Source of the DNA: Methanogenium organophilum
Lineage (GTDB): Archaea > Halobacteriota > Methanomicrobia > Methanomicrobiales > Methanomicrobiaceae
DNA: 64,000 nt
Direction: 5' to 3'
Assembly: GCF_026684035.1 (NCBI RefSeq)
Contig: NZ_CP113361.1
Coordinates: 1,116,001-1,180,000, forward strand
Position 1 is the stretch's first letter. The number at the start of each line of letters is the position of its first letter. A model generated the notes under the pieces. That model ran no database searches and was not told where the DNA came from. It was given only the letters and a program-made list of their open reading frames with translations. Positions 16,996 through 27,315 of this stretch are shown here, in pieces. The translations under genes and the position numbers were made by a program.

Positions 16996-17654
16996 ACGCC
17001 GAAACAAAACGACCCATACGGGTGCTGGGCATCTCCGGAAGTCCCCACCGGGATGGAAACACCGAACAACTTTTGGATCGATTTTTGGAGGGGGCGGCAG
17101 ATGCCGGGGGGATAACAGAGAAGATCATTCTCTCAACCCTTCAATACCGCTCATGTCGGGGGTGCAATGCCTGCCATAAAACCGGTGTCTGCATTATGAA
17201 AGATGATCTCATCCCGATTCTCACACAGAAAGTCCCGAATGCAGATATCGTCGCCCTTGCCTCCCCCATCTACTCGATGTCCATCACCGCCGAGATGAAG
17301 GCGTTAATTGACCGGGCGCAAACCGTATGGGCCCAGAATTTCAAACTCCACCAGGTGCATTACGAAGAGGAGCACTTCACGAACCATTCCGGATATTTCC
17401 TCGCAACCGCAGGGATGGAGCGGCCCGATATCTTTGACTATTCCTATCCCATAATCACCGCATTCTTCAACATATTCGGCTGCGGCTACACACCCGACCA
17501 CAATATCACCGCACCCGGCATGGACCGCTGGGATGGCATAAAAGGGCACCCAACTGCCCTCACCTTCGCATACACCGCAGGAAAGGAGGCAGTAAGGCAG
17601 CTGGAGAAGATACGGCCAAAAGGATTATCAGAAGAGCAGAAACCTTCCAGATAA
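16992..17654 (+). CDS. Iron-sulfur flavoprotein (Isf family), second copy
   Basis: This 220-residue paralogue of the preceding gene has the FMN loop GISGSPHRDGNTEQLL, the cluster motif CRGCNACHKTGVC (CX2CX2CX5C) and ASPIYSMSITAEMKALIDR. Two different Isf proteins encoded in one coupled pair may form a heteromer or act on different acceptors. Confidence 0.88.
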   Translation: MNAETKRPIRVLGISGSPHRDGNTEQLLDRFLEGAADAGGITEKIILSTLQYRSCRGCNACHKTGVCIMKDDLIPILTQKVPNADIVALASPIYSMSITAEMKALIDRAQTVWAQNFKLHQVHYEEEHFTNHSGYFLATAGMERPDIFDYSYPIITAFFNIFGCGYTPDHNITAPGMDRWDGIKGHPTALTFAYTAGKEAVRQLEKIRPKGLSEEQKPSR

Positions 17655-18066
17655 CCTATTTTTGAGGACCCGGGGCGATAAATTATTCTCCGAAAAATCT
17701 CCATACCGGAGACCAGTCAGCATTTCCTGCCACATATCGCATTTTCAGGGCGCATCATCCATCTAGGAACACTTCTTCTGACAGGACTTCCGTGGAGATG
17801 GGAAATACAGGGGATACAATATCAATAAAAAATAATAGATATAAACCCTTGGAACAGACAGCAGGAGAAATCTCCCAGAATAATATGGATTCGGGGGATG
17901 GAGATCAGGGAGAAAGAAGATTCCATTTGAGAGCCGGTAGCGGAACATGGCGCCACAAGGAAAGAAGTTGAAGATAATGCTCCATTAATCCACGATTCAT
18001 CAACAAAACCTGTGTCGCTGAAACCAGACATACCATATTACAGCACAAACAGAATCATATCATCAC
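17655..18066. other. Gene-free stretch between convergent genes
   Basis: It holds a plausible TATA (ATAGATATAAACCC near 17836) and a short perfect GGAGA-AA-TCTCC hairpin near 17872. It also holds a 28-codon frame starting at 17885 that has no supporting features. No RNA gene or confident coding sequence was recognised. Confidence 0.4.
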
Positions 18067-19326
18067 TCATACAAAAGAGAGAATCCCATTTGATAGCTCC
18101 AAAAAAATCCTCATTACTTCATCATCACACCTGCCAATACTCACCGCATCATACTCCGTCCCGCCTGCAAACATCCCAACAACTTTGCGATTATCCACCG
18201 ATACTGCCGTCACCGGCATGAAAACAGACGAGACGCAATTACCATCTACAGTAACCCTCACATACCCAAGTTCATGGTCAGCGCTCGCAACATACCCCTC
18301 CGTCTTTTCATTAGTAAGATTATAGAGTAAACCCCCACCCGTTGCCGCGATAATATACTGAACATCGTTCACTGCATACCGCTGATAGGAATGGACGTGG
18401 CCGTTAAAGACCATATCCACACCATTCTCCTCAAAGACAGGCCCCCATAGATCACGAAGATCAGTCCATCCACCAGGATGGCGGGTGCCTGAGCTGTATG
18501 GGGGATGGTGGAAGGCGACGAACACCGGGCCTGCCGGCGTGTCTTTTTGGCGCTCCCGATTGCTTTCCAGGTCCTGCCCCAGCCATGCCGCCTCCTCATC
18601 AAAGTGGCAGGAAGCCCATTCGTTTGAATCAAGCATTGCGAAATGGGCATTTCCGCAGTCAAAGGAGTACCACTCAGGCATCCCAAAGATGTCATACCAG
18701 ACGGTCTCGTTGTTTTCATGATTGCCCAGCACCGGTACAAGAGTAGTATTTGCAAAGAGGGATTTTCCTGCCGCAAAGAAGCGATCCCACTCATTCTCAT
18801 CTTCCACCTGGCAGACCATGTCACCGACGTGCAGCACAAAAAGAGAATCCGGTTCTGTTGCGGCAATCCGTTCTGCAACAAGGGCATGCCGCTCTGCCTG
18901 AGTGAAGTAAGGAAGCTGTTCCTGCGTATCTCCATAGACAATGAAGGTGAACGGACCATTTTCCGGGAACGTCCGGAAGGTGTGGTCTCCGGACCGCTCT
19001 CCGCCGGTGATGACCTGATAGTGATAGCAGGTATTCGGCTCAAGACCAGTAAGTGAGAGATGGTGAAGGGTGACATTCGCATCATCCGTCACGGTCTCTT
19101 CGTACCTGCCCGTTTCACAATATGTTGCATCAGTGGCATAGGAAACAGTCCCTTTCACAGGGGTAGTGGACAACCAGTTGACCACCGTCGTGTTCACGGT
19201 GGTTCCTGTCAGGTACGGGCCCCACCTGAAGAACAAGGTATCGTCGGAATCATCATATGCAGCCACATTGCCAGTACCGCAAATCACCAGAAGAAAAATA
19301 ACGACCGCCCCCACCAGCCGTTTCAT
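18067..19326 (-). CDS. Secreted metallophosphoesterase, purple acid phosphatase-like
   Basis: This 419-residue protein has an N-terminal signal peptide (about residues 1-23). A fibronectin-like N-terminal domain (residues 30-125) ends in LTGLEPNTCYHYQV. The calcineurin-type catalytic domain carries GDTQEQ, HVGDMV, GNHENNE and FNGHVHSYQR, which supply the two-metal ligands. It probably hydrolyses phosphate esters outside the cell. Several cysteines suggest disulfides. It stands alone between two gene-poor stretches. Confidence 0.85.
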   Translation of the reverse strand: MKRLVGAVVIFLLVICGTGNVAAYDDSDDTLFFRWGPYLTGTTVNTTVVNWLSTTPVKGTVSYATDATYCETGRYEETVTDDANVTLHHLSLTGLEPNTCYHYQVITGGERSGDHTFRTFPENGPFTFIVYGDTQEQLPYFTQAERHALVAERIAATEPDSLFVLHVGDMVCQVEDENEWDRFFAAGKSLFANTTLVPVLGNHENNETVWYDIFGMPEWYSFDCGNAHFAMLDSNEWASCHFDEEAAWLGQDLESNRERQKDTPAGPVFVAFHHPPYSSGTRHPGGWTDLRDLWGPVFEENGVDMVFNGHVHSYQRYAVNDVQYIIAATGGGLLYNLTNEKTEGYVASADHELGYVRVTVDGNCVSSVFMPVTAVSVDNRKVVGMFAGGTEYDAVSIGRCDDEVMRIFLELSNGILSFV

Positions 19327-19805
19327 GCTGCATCACCATTCATACAAAGAAGTATACGTTTTTTGGATATATCCTCTATTGTAAGGCTTTTAGACATACT
19401 TATGCTATAGATCACGAGAGAAAAATCAGAGCAAATGTGCCCATCCCCCTTGCACATCATTTCCGAAAGGGACTCATGAACGCCATTTGAAAGGTTTGCA
19501 TCCCCATCGGCATCGCGTGCAGTGCAGTACTTTCGATCGCCGGATGCCACAACCCACATATCAAATACCGTTCACCCTATACCACCTGCACGAACAGAGA
19601 TGCCGCCAAAGGTATCTGCACTCATCCCATCAAAAGAGAGATACCAGCATATATATTTTACCAAATATTTGCAAAAACTTTCGACAAGCATATATACAAA
19701 TTAAGCACACATCACCAAACAAACCCCAATTTGACAATATATTAAAATAAATATACAATATAACAATTGGCGAACATTTATTTCTTATTAATGTAGTTAT
19801 TCATT
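19327..19805. promoter_or_regulatory. AT-rich upstream region of the first large surface protein
   Basis: From 19650 the stretch is strongly AT-rich, with several TATA-like runs (AAATAAATATACAATATAAC at 19744-19763 is the best placed). No clear ribosome-binding site precedes the ATG at 19806. The left part holds the divergent promoter of the phosphoesterase. No gene is evident. Confidence 0.4.
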
Positions 19806-22800
19806 ATGAATATTCCCCGGGTGCGGGAAATGACAACCCTCCTTATATGCTGCCTCCTCTGTTTTACCGCTGCAGCGGCAGCCACACCCGATCAGATATC
19901 GGTCACCTCTGACCGCGATCAGATCGTGGCAGGAGATACCGGAGCTCACATTCTTGCTGAACCGGATCCGTCACTCCCCCCAGTCTCCTCTGTTTCATTT
20001 GTGTACCTGAACCGCACGGTGGATCCCACCGGATTACTTACCCCCACCGTAGACGCTACGGCACCCTTTGAAACACTGTTCACCACAGAACTTGCCGGAA
20101 CGGCGTATATCCAAGTGGACATCACATTCGCCGATGAAAACACAGACCCCGTCACGACCATATTCACACAGGATGTAATTCCCGGTGATCCATATGCATA
20201 TGAGAGCATTGTGCCTGATGCTGTCCAGGCAGGCTCTGCAGGTCCCGTGACCGTGCGGATGCAGGATCGCTACGGAAATGCCATAACCGCAGTTACAGGT
20301 GCAACAGTCACATTCTCTACCTCACGAGAGGGGTCAGGATTCGTAGATGGTGCGGCCATCACCCAGACGATAACCAAAGCATTCGATGCAGAAGGCAACT
20401 GCACCACATATTTCATTGCACCGGAAACAGCAGAGCCCGTGATCATCTCTGTGGACCCTTCACCAGGCAGCAGCCTGCAGCGCCTCATCACCGTTCGTGT
20501 GATCGCGGAACGCACGCCCGCGTCGATCAACCCCTATATTGTAACCGTCCCGCATTACCCGGTAACCGGCACCTGCCCGGCAGACGGTATCAGTTATTTC
20601 CTGATAAGCTATGTTATTAAGGACCAGTTTGGCAATCCGATTGACAATTATCCGGTAACGGTTTCCACAACTCTCGGGGAATCAGCAGAGATCGTCACAA
20701 GTGAAGATGGAGTGGCAAAATTCACCTATGGCCCAAAGACCGGGATGGGGGATGTTACCATCACCGCCACAGCAGGTTCGCTCTCTGAAGCTTCCGAACT
20801 TTCATTTACCGGCGGTGCCGGCACCCGGTTTTCTGTCACCTTAAACCCAAATAACATTCCCTCATATGATGTGGATCCGGACACACTGATCGCAGTTCAG
20901 GCACGGGTTTACAACGATCTCGGCACCGGCGTGGAAGGAGAGACCATTCACGCGTGGATCACCCCGGGAAGTGTGAATGCCACGAACACAATATCACAGG
21001 AGCCAGGACTCTCAGCAAACCGTGAGAGCGGATTTGGCTACGGTACTGCTGAAGCCATTACCGGTGAGGATGGATTTGCCACATTCTACTTCCGTGCAGG
21101 GGCCTTCCCGCCTCGCGGGGATGAAGAGTATGAACCATTTTCACGGGGAAGTGCCACGGTAACCGCGATGTGGAACAATCAGACAGGTACTTCACCCGAG
21201 ATCACCTGGCGTAACTATCCCTACCTGAGAGTCGAAACCGAAGTATCTGATGTTGCCATCGCACCAGGTGACCCGCTGAATGTAACCATCCGGCTAATAG
21301 GTGATGGCAATGAACTGCTCTCCCACAACCCGATAGATGTGGCACTCTGTCTTGACCGCGGAGAGGACATGCTCGTTGATGAAGGTCTGGAAGACCGGAT
21401 GGAACGCGCACGCAGGGCAGCCATGTACCTGGTCGAAGGGGACAGCGGAGAGATTGGCCTCACACCCGGCTATGACCGCGTTGCACTCATCTCTTACAGC
21501 GACCGGACAACAGACACCACCCTCTTTCCGACCGGGGCCGTTGATCTGGACTATATCAATGACAACTTCCCCACCTACAACTGGATCAAACTTGCAGGTG
21601 ACGACTCGGCATCCATTGACAATCTGGAGACAAAAGAGGGCTACGTGCTCGCGGCACACTATCCTGGCAGCGGCTTTACTGAATATAATGACTTTGCGAC
21701 CATTGACGAGACCTTTGCCACAGCCGTAACCTCAGACTGGTCGGGGCTCGAGTCCACACTTCGCTATACTGTGCCCTTCAAAGCGGATGACACTGGCCAG
21801 GCAAGCGCCCCCCTCCGCTACGGCCTGAAGAAGTCCATCGAATATCTTGCAGACAACGATAAACCCGGTGCCATCCAGGCAGTAGTGGTTCTGATGCAGA
21901 ACAACTACCGGTACTTTGGCGACCCTTTTGCAAATGGCAGTGTGATGACCGTCCTCCCGTACTCAAACACCCTCGCGAAGGGTGGTTCAGAGTATTATTC
22001 CTTTGGTGATCTCCCGGCAGACCAGCAGAACATGGTCGACTATGCACGGGCAAACGATGTGAAAATATATGCAATCTACTACCCATCAGGTGGGTCCCAG
22101 TCTGATGAAGCAGTCCCGCGACGTCTCGCGGAAGATACCGGTGGCGATTACTATTTCGCGGGCAATGAGGCAGAACTCACAGAAGCGTTCCGACAGATTC
22201 GTGACAGTCTCCTGCGTGATGCAGGAGTGAACACCAATGTAAACCTGAACTTTGCGGGCATGCCCGAGGATGTATCCTACACAGCAGATGAGGTGCTTGA
22301 GTATCTCCCTCCCACACATGTTGACTTCTACAACTGGTCTGCGGATCCTTATGTCCCCTCAGACCACCTGAACGGATTTCCATACACAGAAGACCAGACT
22401 GTGATGTGGCGGGGAGAGGACGGAAGCCAGCCGGCATCCCTTTCCTTTGTGGTTGGCAACGTGACGATTAAACAGACATGGACAGTTGACTTCAACCTGC
22501 AGGTGAACGAGTCCATCGATAGTGCCCTGAACTTTAGCCTCTTTGCAGAAGGATCATATGTCGAGTTCGAAAATCAGGATGGCGGAAATATTATCGAAGC
22601 CCTTCCCGAAACTATGATCACGGTCATTCCCGGCCTTACCCCGGATGCACTCCTGAATGCCACCATCCACATCACCGCATTTGACCTCATTGCTCAGGAT
22701 GCACAGACCGCCCGGTTCGCCTGGGACATCGCATATGATGGTATATACCCGCTCACAGAAGAACTGGCGCTGAAGAATACAGAGGACGTGGAAAGTGTAT

Positions 22801-22991
22801 GGCAGACAGTCGACATAAGTACACTCTCACCAGAGACAAACAGCAGCACAGGGATGGCATTTACCGGTGATCTTACACCGGGTATTTATAGTGCACGCAT
22901 CAAAGTCACCACAGAAGATGCGGGCCACGACTCCGCAACGCACCCCCTTACCATCGGCGAAGACCAACAGTACTTTATCCGGCTGGAATAA
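19806..22991 (+). CDS. Large secreted protein with Big-like repeats and a von Willebrand A domain (copy 1)
   Basis: This 1061-residue protein has a signal peptide (about 1-27). Residues 30-470 contain bacterial-Ig-like repeats, two of them with the DRYGN or DQFGNP turn typical of Big1/invasin-like domains. Residues 490-800 form a von Willebrand A-like domain beginning DVALCLDRGEDM. The metal site is atypical: the usual D-x-S-x-S reads D-R-G-E-D. The last 250 residues form further beta-rich domains. No C-terminal membrane anchor is seen. An adhesin or surface-layer-associated role is likely. The next gene is a full-length paralogue. Confidence 0.75.
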   Translation: MNIPRVREMTTLLICCLLCFTAAAAATPDQISVTSDRDQIVAGDTGAHILAEPDPSLPPVSSVSFVYLNRTVDPTGLLTPTVDATAPFETLFTTELAGTAYIQVDITFADENTDPVTTIFTQDVIPGDPYAYESIVPDAVQAGSAGPVTVRMQDRYGNAITAVTGATVTFSTSREGSGFVDGAAITQTITKAFDAEGNCTTYFIAPETAEPVIISVDPSPGSSLQRLITVRVIAERTPASINPYIVTVPHYPVTGTCPADGISYFLISYVIKDQFGNPIDNYPVTVSTTLGESAEIVTSEDGVAKFTYGPKTGMGDVTITATAGSLSEASELSFTGGAGTRFSVTLNPNNIPSYDVDPDTLIAVQARVYNDLGTGVEGETIHAWITPGSVNATNTISQEPGLSANRESGFGYGTAEAITGEDGFATFYFRAGAFPPRGDEEYEPFSRGSATVTAMWNNQTGTSPEITWRNYPYLRVETEVSDVAIAPGDPLNVTIRLIGDGNELLSHNPIDVALCLDRGEDMLVDEGLEDRMERARRAAMYLVEGDSGEIGLTPGYDRVALISYSDRTTDTTLFPTGAVDLDYINDNFPTYNWIKLAGDDSASIDNLETKEGYVLAAHYPGSGFTEYNDFATIDETFATAVTSDWSGLESTLRYTVPFKADDTGQASAPLRYGLKKSIEYLADNDKPGAIQAVVVLMQNNYRYFGDPFANGSVMTVLPYSNTLAKGGSEYYSFGDLPADQQNMVDYARANDVKIYAIYYPSGGSQSDEAVPRRLAEDTGGDYYFAGNEAELTEAFRQIRDSLLRDAGVNTNVNLNFAGMPEDVSYTADEVLEYLPPTHVDFYNWSADPYVPSDHLNGFPYTEDQTVMWRGEDGSQPASLSFVVGNVTIKQTWTVDFNLQVNESIDSALNFSLFAEGSYVEFENQDGGNIIEALPETMITVIPGLTPDALLNATIHITAFDLIAQDAQTARFAWDIAYDGIYPLTEELALKNTEDVESVWQTVDISTLSPETNSSTGMAFTGDLTPGIYSARIKVTTEDAGHDSATHPLTIGEDQQYFIRLE

Positions 22992-23432
22992 CCCATATTT
23001 TTTTCAGAAAGGCGCACACCATCCGCCCTGCATGCCCTCACCCTTACTGACACCAAAACGCCACCCACCCATCCAATGCGGCACCCCTGTAAGAGCGAAC
23101 AGAATGCATCAGCGAACCATGTCATTCCGCTTCATGTCCGCGCTAAAAAAACTTGGTTTTTTGGTCATTTCGCCACAAATATCCAACATAATACTTTATA
23201 ATAGATATTTAAACAAATATTACTATTTTTATCGAATTTTATTGATAAATTGAGATTGCAAACCAGAAAATCGCCCAATATAATAAATATATCTGGAAAA
23301 TCGCCAATAACAGAAATCATTATTAATATTCAAAGATACAAGTCTGGGGATTCCGAACAATATAATATATAAATATATGCATCGTCGGGGAGATCAGTCT
23401 TTAATATATAATCAGACATATGAGAGATCACC
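22992..23432. promoter_or_regulatory. Gap between the two paralogues with a terminator and direct repeats
   Basis: A T-run follows the first stop (about 22998-23004). An A7-CTTGG-T6 hairpin at 23144-23162 resembles a terminator. Further right the DNA is AT-rich. GAAAATCGCC occurs twice, at 23266-23275 and 23296-23305, exactly 30 bp apart, suggesting regulator sites on one helix face. TATA-like runs near 23360 and 23402 precede the next gene. Confidence 0.4.
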
Positions 23433-26400
23433 ATGTATGGCATCAGAATTTGGGGGGTGGGGATCCTCATCATATGCTGCCTTGTCTGCATCAGCACCGG
23501 AGCGGCAGTCACCCCCGACCAGATACTGATCACTTCTGATCAGGATCAGATCCAGGCCGGAGGAACCGGATCGCTCATTTCCGTCGAACGAGACACATCA
23601 ATTCCTGCAATTGCCTCAGTTTCATTTTCGTATCTGAATAGGACATCAGATCCCTCGGGCACACTCAGTGCACTCATCGATACCGTGGCACCCTTTGAAA
23701 CACGGTTTACCTCTGAGAGTGCCGGTACGGCATATATTCAGGTGGGCGTTGCCTTCGCAGATGAATCAACCGCACCCATCACTGTCGTATTTACGCAGGA
23801 CGTGATTCCCGCAGACCCGTATGTCTATGAAAGCATAGTGCATGAATCCGTTCAGGCAGCCTCTCAAACACCCATCACCGTCCGAATGAAGGACCGTTAC
23901 GGCAATACCATAACCAAAGATACGGATGCCACCATCACGTACTCAGTCTCACAGTACGGAGCGGGATTCGCAGACGGGGCAAACAGTACCCAGACAATCA
24001 CCATGCCATTCGATACAGACGGCGACTGCACCGTATCTTTCCGTGCACCGGAACGGGCTGGACCGGTGATCGTCTCCATCCGCCCATCAGTAGGAGACAG
24101 CCTGCAGCGACTCATCACAATGGATGTTGTCGCACTGCGCTCACCTGCCCAGATCACCCCCGATATTGTTACCATACCTAATTACCCAGAGGCAAATACC
24201 TGCCCTGCAGACGGCTCCAGTTATTTCCGGATCAGCTATCTTGTCAAGGACCAGTTTGGCAATCCGATCGACAACTACCCGGTAGAGATATCGACTACCC
24301 TTGGGGAATCAGCATCAATCATCACGAACGAGGATGGCGTTGCCAGGTTCATCTACGGCCCAAGTACGGGTATGGGCGATGTCACCGTCACCGGAACAGC
24401 AGGCACAGCCATTGCAGTATCTGAACTGTCCTTCACCGGGGGTCTCGCCAGTCGGTTTTCCGTCACCATAAACCCGAATAACCTTCCTTCATACGATGTG
24501 GACCCGGATGCACTGATCGCGGTCCGGGTACATGTGTACAATAACTTCGGCACCGGGGTGGAAGGTGAGACGATTAAGGCATGGATGAACACTGGAAGTG
24601 TGAGCGCCACGAACACCCTTACCCAGTATCCGGGGCTTTCTGCAACCGAAGATGGCGAATTCGGAAATCACTCGGTGACGGTTGTTACCGGTGAGGATGG
24701 ATTCGCCACGTTTTACTTCCGGGCAGGGGCCTTCCCCCTCCGCAGTGAAGAGGGATTTGATCCGTTTTCCCGGGGAAGTGGAACCGTCACCGCGATGTGG
24801 GACAATAAGACGGCAAATTCACCGCAGATCACCTGGCGCAATTATCCCTATGTCCGGGTGGAGACCGAGGTATCGGACACCGCCATCGCACCCGGCGACC
24901 CGCTGGATGTGACCATCCGGATAATAGGCGACGGCAATGAACTCCTCTACCATGACCCGATTGACGTTGTTCTCTGTCTGGACCGGGGAGAGGATATGCT
25001 TCTCGAGGAAGAAAAAAAGGACAATATAGACCGGATGGAACGGGCACGCAGGGCCGCAATGTACCTGGTCAAAAACAGCAGTACTGATGAAAACATCCTT
25101 AATCCCGGCAGTGACCGTGTAGCCCTTGTCACCTACAGTGACATATCAACAGATACTGATAACTTCCCCAATAAATGCGTCGACCTGCGCTACATCAATG
25201 ACCATCGAACAGAGAGTAACTTCCTCTGGGTCAAGGGGGTAGGAGAAGACGAGACATGGCTTGAAGCTCTTGAGAATAATGGCTATGTGTTGGAAGAGCA
25301 TTATCCGGGCAACAACAGAACCGGATACACTGACTATGCAACTATTGACGAACCCTTTACTATCGATAACGCAGACTGGGACGGGCTTGAGCAAGCCCTC
25401 CTCAACACCATGCCATTCAAAGCAGTACAAGGAGGAGAGGCAAGCGCCCCGCTCCGTTACAGCCTGAAGCAGTCCATCGAGTACCTTGCAAAAAACGAAC
25501 GACCCTGTGATACACGGGCAGTAGTGGTTCTTATGCAGAACAATTACCTTTACTTCGGCGACCCCTTTGCAAGCGGAAAAGCTATTTATGATATCAACGC
25601 AGCACTTGCACTTGGGAAGGGTAGTAATGATTATTATTACTTTGATGAACCCCACCCGGCAGACCATCAGAACATGGTCGACTATGCACGGGCAAACGGT
25701 GTGAAGATCTATACCATTTACTACCATTCAGGAAACTCCCAGGCAGCTGAGGTGGTCGCACGCGATCTGGCAGATCTGACCGGCGGTGCATTCTATGATG
25801 CAGAAAATGAGGCAGAACTCACCGATGCTTTCAAGAAAATTCGTGACGAACTTCTGCGTGACGCGGCAACCAGAACCAGCGTCAATCTGAACTTTGCCGG
25901 GATGCCGGATGAGGTCCTCTATACGCCGGAAGAAATGATGGAGTACATCCCAAATACGACAATTTCCTTCTACAACTGGTCGGTGAATCCCTATACGCCA
26001 TCAGACTACTTGACCTACCCATACGAGGTAGACCAGTCAGCGATGTGGGCGGGAGAGGACGGCAGCCAGCCGGCATCGCTCTCCTTTACCATTGGGAACA
26101 TTACGATTAAACAGACATGGACATCCCACTTCCGGCTGCGGGTGAATGAGTCCATTGACAGAGCATTGAACTTCAGCCTCTTTGCACCGGGTTCAGCTAT
26201 CCAGTTTGAAAACCGGGATGGCGGAACGATCTCAGAATCTCTTCCCGAAACAGTGATTACTGTCATTCCCGGTCTCACACCGGAAGCACTCCTGAATGCC
26301 AGTGTACAGATCACCGCGTTTGACCTCATCGCACAGGACAAACATACCGCACAGTTCAACTGGACCTTCACCTATGACGGTGCATTCCCCGTCACACAAG

Positions 26401-26636
26401 AACTGGCTCTGAAGAACAGTGAGGAACCGGAAGATGTCTGGCAGACGGCTAAAGCCGAAACGGTTTCACCGGAGACGGAGATCATCAATAGTTCCGGAAT
26501 GGCATTCATCAGTGACTTCACACCCGGCACCTACACAGCCCGTATCAAAGTTTCTACCGAGGACGCAGGGTATGATACGGAAACCCTTCCGGTTAACATC
26601 AGCGAAGGAGGGGAGTTTTACATCCTCCTTGAATAA
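23433..26636 (+). CDS. Large secreted protein with Big-like repeats and a von Willebrand A domain (copy 2)
   Basis: This 1067-residue protein is similar to the previous gene over its whole length, from the signal peptide through the Big-like repeats (DRYGNTITK, DQFGNPIDNYP) to the C-terminal end. Its von Willebrand A-like domain has the same altered metal site, DVVLCLDRGEDM. Small insertions (for example EEEKKDN after the motif) distinguish the copies. The pair arose by tandem duplication and both reading frames remain intact, so both are probably used. Confidence 0.75.
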   Translation: MYGIRIWGVGILIICCLVCISTGAAVTPDQILITSDQDQIQAGGTGSLISVERDTSIPAIASVSFSYLNRTSDPSGTLSALIDTVAPFETRFTSESAGTAYIQVGVAFADESTAPITVVFTQDVIPADPYVYESIVHESVQAASQTPITVRMKDRYGNTITKDTDATITYSVSQYGAGFADGANSTQTITMPFDTDGDCTVSFRAPERAGPVIVSIRPSVGDSLQRLITMDVVALRSPAQITPDIVTIPNYPEANTCPADGSSYFRISYLVKDQFGNPIDNYPVEISTTLGESASIITNEDGVARFIYGPSTGMGDVTVTGTAGTAIAVSELSFTGGLASRFSVTINPNNLPSYDVDPDALIAVRVHVYNNFGTGVEGETIKAWMNTGSVSATNTLTQYPGLSATEDGEFGNHSVTVVTGEDGFATFYFRAGAFPLRSEEGFDPFSRGSGTVTAMWDNKTANSPQITWRNYPYVRVETEVSDTAIAPGDPLDVTIRIIGDGNELLYHDPIDVVLCLDRGEDMLLEEEKKDNIDRMERARRAAMYLVKNSSTDENILNPGSDRVALVTYSDISTDTDNFPNKCVDLRYINDHRTESNFLWVKGVGEDETWLEALENNGYVLEEHYPGNNRTGYTDYATIDEPFTIDNADWDGLEQALLNTMPFKAVQGGEASAPLRYSLKQSIEYLAKNERPCDTRAVVVLMQNNYLYFGDPFASGKAIYDINAALALGKGSNDYYYFDEPHPADHQNMVDYARANGVKIYTIYYHSGNSQAAEVVARDLADLTGGAFYDAENEAELTDAFKKIRDELLRDAATRTSVNLNFAGMPDEVLYTPEEMMEYIPNTTISFYNWSVNPYTPSDYLTYPYEVDQSAMWAGEDGSQPASLSFTIGNITIKQTWTSHFRLRVNESIDRALNFSLFAPGSAIQFENRDGGTISESLPETVITVIPGLTPEALLNASVQITAFDLIAQDKHTAQFNWTFTYDGAFPVTQELALKNSEEPEDVWQTAKAETVSPETEIINSSGMAFISDFTPGTYTARIKVSTEDAGYDTETLPVNISEGGEFYILLE

Positions 26637-26753
26637 CCCTTTTTTGCCGGAAGGACCAGGAAGCGAACAATGCCTCCTACATACTCCTTAACCCTGTCCG
26701 GAATGAACATTTTTATCCTAATGGTTAGAAATCCCCTCCCGAATATCTCGTGA

Positions 26754-27231
26754 AAGCAGATCAGGGCCATTCTTATCTCGTCCAGTGCCCCCACATTTAT
26801 TCTGCCCTTCATCGGGTCTGCGATCAATATCGCCCTGCCGCTTATCACAGGGGAGTTTCTGACAAGTGCGGATCTCGTCGACTGGATTCCCACCGCATAC
26901 CTTCTTGCCTCGGCCATCTTTTTACTCCCCTTCGTCAAGGTCGCGGATACCATCGGACAGAGGAAGTTATTTCTCGCGGGCTGTGGTGACGGCCGTCTCC
27001 CTTGTAGGTGCGGCCCTCTCCCGGCTTCCTGACGCACTTTGTGATGATGTTTGTGGCAGGCGTCGGGAGTGCGATGATGGTCTTTTCCGTCATCATATGG
27101 GAGTGTGAGTTCGGCCCTGCAGCTCCATCGCTAAACTCCTCTTTGCGGTGCAGGCAAGCTTTTCCATATGTGCCGGTTTCTGCGCCACAGGAGTCTGGTT
27201 TTCTGTCGTGCGCGGCAATCTCCGCGATTAA
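26754..27231 (+). pseudogene. Remnant of an MFS transporter gene
   Basis: The frame from 26754 reads KQIRAILISSSAPTF and then INIALPLITGEF and WIPTAYLLASAIFLLPF, matching the first helices of the intact MFS gene that follows. No start codon is present: a TGA stands directly ahead. After KLFLAG the frame shifts to VVTAVSLVGAAL, then another frame gives MMFVAGVGSAMMVF. The last part reads CATGVWFSVVRGNLRD and a stop, matching the C-terminal end of the intact gene. The middle of the transporter is deleted. Confidence 0.75.
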
Positions 27232-27315
27232 ATTCCTGCAATCGAAACGGGAACCTCCCCGTCCCCAACATTCATTCCCCCAGCACCCCTAACTGAAATA
27301 TATACCGGAGTTTTT

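Noticed and set aside
17885-17971. 28-codon frame near 17.9 kb
   Set aside because: Too short, with no good ribosome-binding site and no homology I can recognise.
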